NCBI GenBank assembly: GCA_017614055.1
Contig: JAGACP010000032.1
Span: forward strand, 1 to 8,316
DNA length: 8,316 nt
Source of the DNA: Erysipelotrichaceae bacterium
Lineage (GTDB): Bacteria > Bacillota_I > Bacilli_A > Erysipelotrichales > Erysipelotrichaceae
Direction: 5' to 3'
This document shows, one piece after another, positions 1 through 4,686 of the stretch (its first letter is position 1; each line of letters opens with the position of its first letter). A program made the translations under genes and the position numbers. A model generated the notes under the pieces. The model worked only from the letters and a program-made list of their open reading frames with translations, was not told the DNA's origin and searched no databases.

Positions 1-453
1 TACGGCCTCTTCGATACCGAAGCCGATAGGATACCTCTCAAACTTGAATACAGGGAAGTTCCTGTCGAATACGACCACGAATTCACCCCTATCGACCTGT
101 CGAAGATTAGAGCCGATCTTTCCGAAAGAGAAATCGAGACCATCAGGATAGGCCAGGAAGTGCGTGCCGAACTTGAACGCACCAGCAATCTCCTCTTCGG
201 AAAACTCATCAAGGAAGCGGTCATCGTTTCACTTGACCTGGGAAGCGTGAAGATCATCTTCTTCCCCAACGAGATATTCTCCCACTACATGAACTACATC
301 GACCTTGACAGGGAGATGCTGGTGAGCTATTCGAACGGCTACGGACCTTATGTCCTGCCGATAGACTTCGAATACATCACGTACGAGATGTTCACCGATA
401 CCCTCACCAGAGAAACCAAGGAAAAGATCATAGACATCCTGAAGACGATATAA
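1..453 (+). CDS. Neutral/alkaline ceramidase-like hydrolase, C-terminal part (5' truncated)
   Basis: The reading frame is open from base 1 to the TAA at 451-453 (150 codons), so the gene begins upstream of the window. A GTG at 160 lies in frame but is internal, because the same protein pattern continues upstream of it. Visible motifs are FPNEIF around residues 88-93, YSNGYGPY around 110-117 and TYE around 127-129, followed by a helix rich in K and E. This order (a strand, then P-x-E-x-F, then an NGY...Y-x-P segment, then YE, then a terminal helix) resembles the C-terminal end of the catalytic domain in bacterial neutral/alkaline non-lysosomal ceramidase-like proteins, whose members are about 400 residues or longer. 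The zinc-binding and nucleophile motifs would be outside the window, so activity and substrate cannot be judged. It could instead be another enzyme with a similar fold. It converges on the LysM gene. Confidence 0.5.
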   Translation, partial: YGLFDTEADRIPLKLEYREVPVEYDHEFTPIDLSKIRADLSEREIETIRIGQEVRAELERTSNLLFGKLIKEAVIVSLDLGSVKIIFFPNEIFSHYMNYIDLDREMLVSYSNGYGPYVLPIDFEYITYEMFTDTLTRETKEKIIDILKTI

Positions 454-482
454 AAAAGATCTGTGCAGTGCACAGATCTTTT
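454..482. terminator. Bidirectional intrinsic terminator between convergent genes
   Basis: A perfect 13-bp inverted repeat (AAAAGATCTGTGC at 454-466 and GCACAGATCTTTT at 470-482) has a 3-nt loop AGT. The hairpin begins directly after the stop codon of the + strand gene. Each strand places a run of U after the GC-containing stem, so it can end transcription of both the left gene and the LysM gene arriving on the - strand. Confidence 0.85.
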
Positions 483-505
483 GATGACAGATTATCGATC
501 AGAAA

Positions 506-1057
506 CTATACGATCGTCTTCTTGTTGATGGTGATCGTCGGTTTCTTCTCTTCTTCTTTCTCTTCCTCTACAGGCTCTTCCTTTTCAGGGATGAGGAGTT
601 CCTGGTCGATCTCGATCAGGTTGACATTCTCGATGTCGTTGACCTTTGCCAGGAATTCGACTGTAGTGTCGTTGTCGCGTGCGATCCTGCCCAGAGTGTC
701 GCCCTTTACAACGATGTATTTGTGATACAGACCGTCAAGATCACCTGAGTTTACGATCCTGAACTTGCCGTTGAGAGTAGGCATTACATACTTCACCGTC
801 TTTCCTTCAACAGTCTGGACCTTTACTTCTTCAGGTTCCTCGACTACCGGGATGAAGAGTTCCTGGTCTACCAGAATAAGATCAGGATTCTCGATGTCAT
901 TGACCTTTGCCAGGTAATCTACAGTGGTATTGTTCAGATAAGCGATCTGGCTGAGAGTATCGCCCTTGACGACTACATACTTCTTATAAAGACCGTCGAA
1001 TTCACCGGAATTCACGGCTCTATAAAGACCGTTCAATGTAGGTAAAAAGTTCTTCAT
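506..1057 (-). CDS. Tandem LysM-domain protein without signal peptide (183 aa)
   Basis: The protein has two LysM domains at about residues 27-70 and 114-157, each starting Y-[VI]-V-V-K-G-D-T-L and ending DQEL[FL]IP. LysM domains bind N-acetylglucosamine-containing glycans such as peptidoglycan. Each domain is preceded by a 21-22 residue segment of the form PTLNG..R.VNSG..DGLY.KY (6-27 and 93-114), so the unit of duplication is about 87 residues. The tail (158-183) is a Glu/Lys run followed by a Thr/Ile/Lys-rich end. The N-terminus (MKNFLPTLNG) has no hydrophobic signal peptide, and there is no transmembrane segment, sorting motif or catalytic domain. It is therefore either cytoplasmic or exported in a non-classical way. 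The start is fixed by AAAGGAG (1066-1072), 8 nt upstream of the ATG. LysM identity is clear; the cellular role is unknown. Confidence 0.9.
   Translation of the reverse strand: MKNFLPTLNGLYRAVNSGEFDGLYKKYVVVKGDTLSQIAYLNNTTVDYLAKVNDIENPDLILVDQELFIPVVEEPEEVKVQTVEGKTVKYVMPTLNGKFRIVNSGDLDGLYHKYIVVKGDTLGRIARDNDTTVEFLAKVNDIENVNLIEIDQELLIPEKEEPVEEEKEEEKKPTITINKKTIV
587..1042 (-). repeat. Intragenic tandem duplication in the LysM gene
   Basis: Two units, 848-1042 (residues 6-70) and 587-781 (residues 93-157), lie 261 bp apart. Similarity is visible at DNA level as well: the stretch with GACCTTTGCCAGG is shared by both, as is CTCGATGTC. Each unit comprises the PTLNG..NSG..DGLY segment plus a LysM domain. 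The residues between the units (71-92) are an acidic linker, VVEEPEEVKV onward. Confidence 0.85.
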
Positions 1058-1094
1058 TATTTCTTCTCCTTTACAAAAAACTTCTGATACATTA

Positions 1095-1124
1095 ATTATA
1101 AATATTCAAGGCCATCCATTTCAA
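1095..1124 (-). promoter_or_regulatory. Putative housekeeping promoter of the LysM gene
   Basis: Reading the - strand, a TTGAAA -35 box (1119-1124), an 18-nt spacer and a perfect TATAAT -10 box (1095-1100) precede the gene. The start point would be near 1088, giving a leader of about 30 nt. It lies in the 82-nt gap after the 174-codon membrane-protein frame, where I see no terminator, so read-through transcription is also possible. Confidence 0.65.
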
Positions 1125-1139
1125 GAAAATACGCAAGTC

Positions 1140-1658
1140 TTACTTCCCGCCTCCGAGTTTATTCATGAAGTTCTTAACCGAAGCCGGCAGAGACAGTTCT
1201 CTCTTTCTGTCTTCCAGCTTCTGAAGATGTCTCTCTTCTTTCTCTTTCAGCAGTCTGTTAAGTGTCCTGTACGCCTTGTCCGCTTCAAAAGAATGCATGA
1301 CTATAGTGCTTCCGTCCTGCAGCGTGATTCCTATCATATCGTGTCCATCCTGATGTTTTACCGTCCACATCTTTATATCTTCAAAAGGAATGAAACACGC
1401 AGTCCTGGCATCCTCATCGCCATAGATCATTACTCCTTTATCGAAGATATCCATGACTTTGAAGTCTCTTACGTATTTCAGGACGGCAAAACTCATGGCG
1501 ATAAAGAACACACCCAGTATCCTTACGGGAAGATTCGGCACCGCAAGCATAAGCAATCCGGCTATGCCGCAGATGACGGGAGCCTTCTTAGGTTTGAAAC
1601 ATATCGCCTTCAGGAATTGTCCATCGGCTTTGACTTCAGTGATTTCTTTGTATTCCAT
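1140..1658 (-). CDS. Small two-TM membrane protein of unknown function
   Basis: The protein has 172 residues counting from the ATG at 1656-1658. Two hydrophobic segments lie at about residues 27-42 and 46-63 with a short Pro-containing turn between them. A predicted cytoplasmic part follows, with alternating strands (VMDIFDKGVMIY, ACFIPFEDIKMW, DMIGITLQDGSTIVMHSF), then a highly charged helix (about 130-158) and a GGGK end. The two-TM hairpin plus strand-rich domain resembles bacterial PH-like/YcxB-like membrane proteins, but this is only a shape match. A TTG two codons upstream (1662-1664) is an alternative start. Neither start has a recognisable Shine-Dalgarno sequence, because the DNA just upstream is the tail of the EIIB terminator. 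Function is not assigned. Confidence 0.7.
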   Translation of the reverse strand: MEYKEITEVKADGQFLKAICFKPKKAPVICGIAGLLMLAVPNLPVRILGVFFIAMSFAVLKYVRDFKVMDIFDKGVMIYGDEDARTACFIPFEDIKMWTVKHQDGHDMIGITLQDGSTIVMHSFEADKAYRTLNRLLKEKEERHLQKLEDRKRELSLPASVKNFMNKLGGGK

Positions 1659-1668
1659 AAACAAACAT

Positions 1669-1697
1669 TAAAAGAGTGATCGTCTTCCGATCACTCT
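1669..1697 (-). terminator. Intrinsic terminator of the EIIB gene
   Basis: A 10-bp stem (AGAGTGATCG at 1673-1682 with CGATCACTCT at 1688-1697) closes a 5-nt loop. On the - strand the stem is followed by UUUUAAUGUUUGUUU, a moderate U tract, starting 8 nt after the EIIB stop codon. The + strand side also has a good T run (CTGTTTTTCTTT). The start codon of the next gene lies only about 14 nt past the stem. Confidence 0.75.
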
Positions 1698-1705
1698 GTT
1701 TTTCT

Positions 1706-2191
1706 TTATAATCCGCTCTTTTCCAGCAGTTCCAGGAAGTTCTCCGTTTCGTTCATTGTCGTGAGTCTGCTGGTCAGCACTCCGCCTCTCATCTGGGCGA
1801 TCTTTCTGTAGATCTCGGCATCCTCCTTGGTTACGGCGATGGATTTGGTAACCATCTTGTATTCCGTACCCTGGATAGGCGCAGCGTTGCCTACGTTGAC
1901 GGCTTCGACCTCAAGTCCTGACTCCAGGACAGCGAGAGCGTCTGAAGGGAACTTGCAGATGACGAACATGGTCTCATCCGGATGCTCCTTGGCATAGTTG
2001 ATGGTCTCTTCGATAGTCAATACATAAACGGTATTGCCTCTTGCAGCCATAGGCAGAGCCATCTTCTGGATAGGATCGGCTGCTACCTTGTCGTTGCAGA
2101 CGATGATTTTATCCGCACCTATTGAATTCATCCATGTAACAGCAACCTGGCCATGGATCAATCTGTTGTCGATTCTTAAGTGTTTGATCAT
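1706..2191 (-). CDS. PTS system mannose/fructose/sorbose family EIIB component
   Basis: A complete single-domain EIIB of 161 residues, the normal length for the family. The N-terminal signature L-R-I-D-N-R-L-I-H-G-Q-V places the phosphorylated histidine at His13. In this family EIIB is cytoplasmic, accepts the phosphoryl group from EIIA and passes it to sugar bound by the EIIC/EIID membrane pair. Further family features are the GADKIIVCND strand-turn, the MALPMAARG segment and NVGNAAP around residue 100. The substrate cannot be read from sequence. The start is supported by AAGGA (2197-2201), 5 nt upstream of the ATG. EIIC and EIID lie 0.8 kb upstream on the same strand, separated by a toxin-antitoxin pair; no EIIA is in the window. 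It has its own cre-overlapped promoter and terminator. Confidence 0.93.
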   Translation of the reverse strand: MIKHLRIDNRLIHGQVAVTWMNSIGADKIIVCNDKVAADPIQKMALPMAARGNTVYVLTIEETINYAKEHPDETMFVICKFPSDALAVLESGLEVEAVNVGNAAPIQGTEYKMVTKSIAVTKEDAEIYRKIAQMRGGVLTSRLTTMNETENFLELLEKSGL

Positions 2192-2226
2192 AAAATTCCT
2201 TGATCCCCTTTCATATATCTAAGACA

Positions 2227-2257
2227 ATTATAACACCTATCAAAGCGCTTACATCAA
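2227..2257 (-). promoter_or_regulatory. Extended -10 promoter of the EIIB gene
   Basis: On the - strand a perfect TATAAT (2227-2232) is preceded by TGT, giving an extended -10 (TGN-TATAAT). A TTGATG -35-like hexamer lies at 2252-2257 with a long 19-nt spacer, tolerable given the extended -10. The start point would be near 2220, giving a leader of about 29 nt before the EIIB ATG. Confidence 0.65.
2240..2253 (-). promoter_or_regulatory. cre-like catabolite-control site over the EIIB promoter
   Basis: TGTAAGCGCTTTGA matches the Bacillus-type cre consensus TGWNANCGNTNWCA at every specified position but one (G for C at position 13), and contains the palindromic core AAGCGCTT. It lies between the -35 and -10 boxes, a location where CcpA binding would repress. 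CcpA binding is inferred, not shown. Confidence 0.6.
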
Positions 2258-2260
2258 TAA

Positions 2261-2665
2261 TCATACCAGCATGATGCAAGGCTCGTCATAATACTCCATG
2301 ATACGGTCATGAGTCAGAAGGATCATGTTTTCCTGCTTTGCCTGGGCGATCAGAGCCCTGTCAAAAGGATCCTTGTTTACATAGGCGTCTTCCTTGACCT
2401 TCAGATCATCAAGCCAGATGGCATGTTTCGGTTTCAGAGGCATCGTATAATATCCCGCATCCAGACATTCCTGATAAAAGGTTCTTCCCGAACGGTCTAT
2501 CTCCTGACTCTTTTTTTCATGCTTGATGCTTACTTCCATAACGGATACAGCGGAGAAATATACATAGTTGTTTTCATCGCTTATAAGATCCTGGGCTTTC
2601 TTTGGAAGGCGCCTGTCGCCATCCAGAGCCCATAAGGCGATATGTGTATCAAGAATAATGTCCAT
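2261..2665 (-). CDS. PIN-domain toxin of a type II toxin-antitoxin pair (VapC-like)
   Basis: The protein has 134 residues and a complete PIN nuclease fold, as in VapC-type RNases that cleave RNA with Mg2+. The acidic active-site set is present: Asp6 in MDIILDTH, Glu44 in SVMEVS, Asp99 and Asp102 in NKDPFDRALIAQA, and Asp120 in LLTHD. The DPFDR.L.AQA motif is typical of the VapC-like subgroup paired with Phd/YefM antitoxins. I place the start at the ATG at 2663-2665: a GGAG (2672-2675) lies 6 nt upstream, the antitoxin stop TGA is 1 nt before it (TGATATG), and the protein then begins in the canonical way at the first strand. An ATG 11 codons further upstream would add residues inside the antitoxin gene. 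Translation is probably coupled to the antitoxin. All catalytic residues are intact, so it may be active. Confidence 0.9.
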   Translation of the reverse strand: MDIILDTHIALWALDGDRRLPKKAQDLISDENNYVYFSAVSVMEVSIKHEKKSQEIDRSGRTFYQECLDAGYYTMPLKPKHAIWLDDLKVKEDAYVNKDPFDRALIAQAKQENMILLTHDRIMEYYDEPCIMLV

Positions 2666-2666
2666 A

Positions 2667-2912
2667 TCAGTCTCCGTAGAATTCCTTCGCGATCTCATCG
2701 TTTAAAGAATTGAATGTTTCAAGGTCTATCGGTCTGTGCTTTCCTTTTGCCACACCGATCCTTTTGCTTGTTTCCGGTTTTACATACAGCACGATCTTTG
2801 CGACCGGAGAATTGTCTCTGGCGATGATGATCTCATCCTCTTCCTTTGTTTCCAGAAGTCTTATGAGTTTCGAGAAATGTGTCTTCGCTTCCAGCATGTT
2901 TACCTGTGTCAT
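2667..2912 (-). CDS. Phd/YefM-family antitoxin
   Basis: The protein has 81 residues. The N-terminal half follows the Phd/YefM pattern: MTQVNMLEAKTHFSKLI (strand, then helix with [EQ]AKTHFS.L), then EEDEIIIARDNSPVAKI (I-I-I-A-R-x-x-x-P-V-A). This part dimerises and binds operator DNA. The C-terminal part (about 55-81, with KHRPIDLETFNSLNDEIAKEF) is the helical region that typically wraps and inhibits the toxin. The start at 2910-2912 is chosen because AGGAGG (2920-2925) lies 7 nt upstream. The in-frame ATG at 2931-2933 would put that ribosome site inside the gene and overlaps the -10 box. The gene precedes the toxin by 1 nt, the usual antitoxin-first order. Confidence 0.9.
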   Translation of the reverse strand: MTQVNMLEAKTHFSKLIRLLETKEEDEIIIARDNSPVAKIVLYVKPETSKRIGVAKGKHRPIDLETFNSLNDEIAKEFYGD

Positions 2913-2931
2913 GGCATATCCTCCTGAGTCC

Positions 2932-2960
2932 ATGATATGTTATCTGGTCAGGTTAGTCAA
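2932..2960 (-). promoter_or_regulatory. Promoter of the toxin-antitoxin operon
   Basis: On the - strand TTGACT (2955-2960), an exact 17-nt spacer and TATCAT (2932-2937) form a near-consensus housekeeping promoter. The start point would fall near the A at 2925, which is the first base of the AGGAGG ribosome site, giving a leader of only about 13 nt. Confidence 0.75.
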
Positions 2961-2970
2961 TCTGATCAGA
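2943..2970 (-). promoter_or_regulatory. Putative antitoxin operator: paired CTGRTCAG palindromes
   Basis: TCTGATCAGA (2961-2970) is a perfect palindrome just upstream of the -35 box. TCTGGTCAGG (2943-2952) is a near copy in the spacer, 18 bp away centre to centre, and together they flank the -35 hexamer. Phd/YefM antitoxins usually autoregulate through paired palindromes at the promoter, so this is a good operator candidate; binding is inferred. Confidence 0.5.
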
Positions 2971-2978
2971 AACAAAAG

Positions 2979-3005
2979 AAAAGGCGTGATCATATCACGC
3001 CTTTT
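2979..3005 (-). terminator. Strong intrinsic terminator after EIID
   Basis: A 12-bp stem (AAAAGGCGTGAT at 2979-2990, ATCACGCCTTTT at 2994-3005) has a short CAT loop and a GC-rich core. On the - strand it is followed by TTTTCTTTTGTTT. It begins 23 nt after the EIID stop and separates the EIIC-EIID unit from the toxin-antitoxin promoter. Confidence 0.9.
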
Positions 3006-3028
3006 GGAATAATTGACTATTCTTTGGA

Positions 3029-3847
3029 TTAAGCCATCCAGCCAATAGCACCCAGAACAAATCCGACTACGAATAAGAGAAGGATCAGTGTTAATGGAGA
3101 CATCTTCCTGTACTTGATCAGCCAGTAGCAAAGGAATGTGATTGCCAGAGGTACAGTGTAAGGGAAGATTGCATCCAGAGCGCTCTGGAGTGTTGGAGCT
3201 TCCTTAAGAACTTCACCGTCGATAACCAGGTCATGACCTAATTTGACAGGGAAAGTAGTAGGAATCATGGAAGGAATAAATCCACCAAGAACGGTAACGC
3301 CAAGGATCTGAGCGCCGACCTGCAGTTTGTCGAGAGTTCCGGCACCAGATACATCGTTGATGACATTAGCACCCTGCTTGTAGCCATAGTTGAACAGAGG
3401 CCAACGCAGAATGAACAGAGCCAATACAGGAAGAGTAGAGAACAGGATAGCACCGATTCCGTTACCTTCGTTTGCAAGACCTGCAGCGACGATGTTGAAT
3501 GGAGGAGTTACCAGAGTAGCCTGGATAGTATCACCGATACCAGCCAAAGGACCCATCAGAGCGACCTTCAGGCTGTCGTGAACATCCGGCTGTCCGCCTT
3601 CTTCAAGAGCAACACCAGCACCGGCGATCAGAGCAGATGCGCCTGGGTGAGTGTTATAGAACTGCATGTGTCTTTCAAGCTGACGGCACTGTTCTTCTTC
3701 ACCTTCGTATAATTCTTTGATTACAGGAACCATTGCATATGCATAGCCGGCAGCCTGCATCTTTTCATAGTTCCAGCACCACTGTAATGCCCAGTTGTGT
3801 CTAGAGCATGCTTTCTTTAAAGCGGCTTGTGATAATTTCTTAGACAT
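3029..3847 (-). CDS. PTS system mannose/fructose/sorbose family EIID component
   Basis: The protein has 272 residues, full length for the family. Together with EIIC, EIID forms the membrane channel of mannose-family PTS permeases. Family hallmarks seen: an N-terminal amphipathic part with NWALQWCWNYEKMQAAGYAYAM (about 18-39), FYNTHP (63-68) ahead of a small-residue helix, and MGPLAGIGD (98-106), the most conserved EIID segment. Hydrophobic segments follow at about 131-149, 180-194, 229-243 and 250-271. Its ATG (3845-3847) overlaps the EIIC stop by one base (TAATG), and AAGGGAGG (3857-3864) lies 9 nt upstream within EIIC, so the two are translationally linked. A strong terminator follows. The substrate is not determinable here. 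Confidence 0.95.
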   Translation of the reverse strand: MSKKLSQAALKKACSRHNWALQWCWNYEKMQAAGYAYAMVPVIKELYEGEEEQCRQLERHMQFYNTHPGASALIAGAGVALEEGGQPDVHDSLKVALMGPLAGIGDTIQATLVTPPFNIVAAGLANEGNGIGAILFSTLPVLALFILRWPLFNYGYKQGANVINDVSGAGTLDKLQVGAQILGVTVLGGFIPSMIPTTFPVKLGHDLVIDGEVLKEAPTLQSALDAIFPYTVPLAITFLCYWLIKYRKMSPLTLILLLFVVGFVLGAIGWMA

Positions 3848-4572
3848 TAGTTCAGACCTCCCTTAACATAAAGAGTTGCAAGAGCTAAGCCTACCAGAGC
3901 CAAAGCGATAGTGCCCATGCCTGCATAAGCGAACAGGACGAATCCCAGAACGAGGAATGGCCAGTATTTCTTCAGATCCATGTAAGACAACAGCAACGCG
4001 AAACCAACAACTCTCAGTACGTTTGCAGCAGCACCAAAGCCCTTCTGAACCCATGAAATGCTGTTGACAAATGTCAGCAGGTCAGCGATATGGTCAACGA
4101 ACAGCATACCGATGACGACTGGAAGCATTCTTGAAAGAGCCCAAGGAATTACACCTAACAGAGTATCAAGTTCGAATTTCTTGATATCGTTCTTTGCAAG
4201 AGCAGCTTCACCTAAGTGCTGGAACACAGTAGTAGCAGAACGACCAAGGATATCCATCTGAGTCATGAGCAGTGAAACTGTTTCAGCTGCAACCAGACCA
4301 ACAGATGTATCACCAGTCTTTGCACCGACAACAGTACCGAAAATTGTAGCAGTTACAAAATCAGGAATTGTTGCGCCACCATATGTGTAGAAGCCTAAGC
4401 TGTTTAGAAGCATTACGCCACCTACTTCAAGACCCATCTTGACATTGCCGGTAAGGATACCAGCGAGAAGGCCTGTGATGATAGGAGTACGAACACCTAA
4501 ACCGGATAAATCCAGGACCATAGCCACACCTGACCAAAGACCCAGGATTATACCTAACATCAAATTGCTCAT
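3847..4572 (-). CDS. PTS system mannose/fructose/sorbose family EIIC component
   Basis: The protein has 241 residues, slightly on the short side for the family (about 250-270). It is a polytopic membrane protein with hydrophobic segments spread over the whole length, including about 5-22, 29-41, 47-62, 72-83, 93-104, 147-160, 185-197 and 205-236. Family features seen are the N-terminal GLWSG.AM.LD segment, PIITGLLAGILTGN (30-43), MGLEVGG (46-52) and GGATIPD (65-71), the last matching the conserved GG..xPD region. It is the sugar-translocating subunit and works with EIID and EIIB. The ATG at 4570-4572 is preceded by AAGGAGG (4585-4591) at a rather long 12-nt spacing. It is first in a two-gene operon with EIID, and its promoter carries a cre-like site. 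Confidence 0.95.
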   Translation of the reverse strand: MSNLMLGIILGLWSGVAMVLDLSGLGVRTPIITGLLAGILTGNVKMGLEVGGVMLLNSLGFYTYGGATIPDFVTATIFGTVVGAKTGDTSVGLVAAETVSLLMTQMDILGRSATTVFQHLGEAALAKNDIKKFELDTLLGVIPWALSRMLPVVIGMLFVDHIADLLTFVNSISWVQKGFGAAANVLRVVGFALLLSYMDLKKYWPFLVLGFVLFAYAGMGTIALALVGLALATLYVKGGLN

Positions 4573-4599
4573 ATAGTATATGAACCTCCTTATGACCTA

Positions 4600-4628
4600 A
4601 TTGTATACCAACAAAAAAACGCTTTCAA
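4600..4628 (-). promoter_or_regulatory. Promoter of the EIIC-EIID operon
   Basis: On the - strand TTGAAA (4623-4628), a 17-nt spacer and TACAAT (4600-4605) give one mismatch to consensus in the -10 box and two in the -35 box. The start point would be near 4593, giving a leader of about 20 nt that carries the AAGGAGG site close to its 5' end. Confidence 0.65.
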
Positions 4629-4686
4629 CAGAATTCACATAATCATCACATAATTTACGATAATCAGAATTATGTCAGAAAGCGTT
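4612..4686 (-). terminator. Long-range hairpin terminator of the metallophosphoesterase gene
   Basis: On the - strand AACGCTTTC (4678-4686, starting inside the stop codon) pairs with GAAAGCGTT (4618-4626), and a run of seven T in total (4613-4619) directly follows the GAAAGCG part. The 51-nt interval can fold its own arm: ACATAATT (4668-4675 on this strand) with AATTATGT (4648-4655). The loop is unusually long for an intrinsic terminator, so efficiency is uncertain. The 3' arm doubles as the -35/cre region of the EIIC promoter. Confidence 0.5.
4614..4627 (-). promoter_or_regulatory. cre-like site over the EIIC promoter -35 box
   Basis: TGAAAGCGTTTTTT has the core TGAAAGCGTT and matches the cre consensus TGWNANCGNTNWCA except at the last two positions. 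It covers most of the -35 hexamer and the first part of the spacer, a position expected to allow CcpA repression. A second AGAAAGCGTT core lies 60 bp upstream at 4677-4686 as read on the + strand. Confidence 0.5.

Noticed and set aside
160..162. GTG as the start of a small 97-aa protein at the left edge
   Set aside because: The frame is open to base 1 and the codons upstream give a continuous, sensible protein, so the GTG is internal to a truncated gene.
587..1042. Direct repeats that might suggest a CRISPR or minisatellite
   Set aside because: The two copies are 195-bp coding units of a duplicated LysM domain in one frame, not short identical repeats with unique spacers.
1227..1679. 150-codon open frame on the + strand
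   Set aside because: It lies fully opposite the two-TM membrane protein gene, has no ribosome site, and its protein shows no coherent motif; it is an antisense shadow of the - strand gene.
2666..2698. Longer N-terminus for the PIN toxin (ATG at 2696-2698)
   Set aside because: It adds 11 basic/polar residues before the canonical first strand, overlaps the antitoxin gene, and the GGAG at 2672-2675 fits the ATG at 2663-2665.
2913..2933. Longer N-terminus for the antitoxin (ATG at 2931-2933)
   Set aside because: It would include the AGGAGG ribosome site in the coding region and overlaps the predicted -10 box.
4636..4654. Tandem CACATAATCAT/CACATAAT repeat as an iteron or regulator site
   Set aside because: Only two short AT-rich copies occur, inside the loop region of the terminator; too little to support a specific function.
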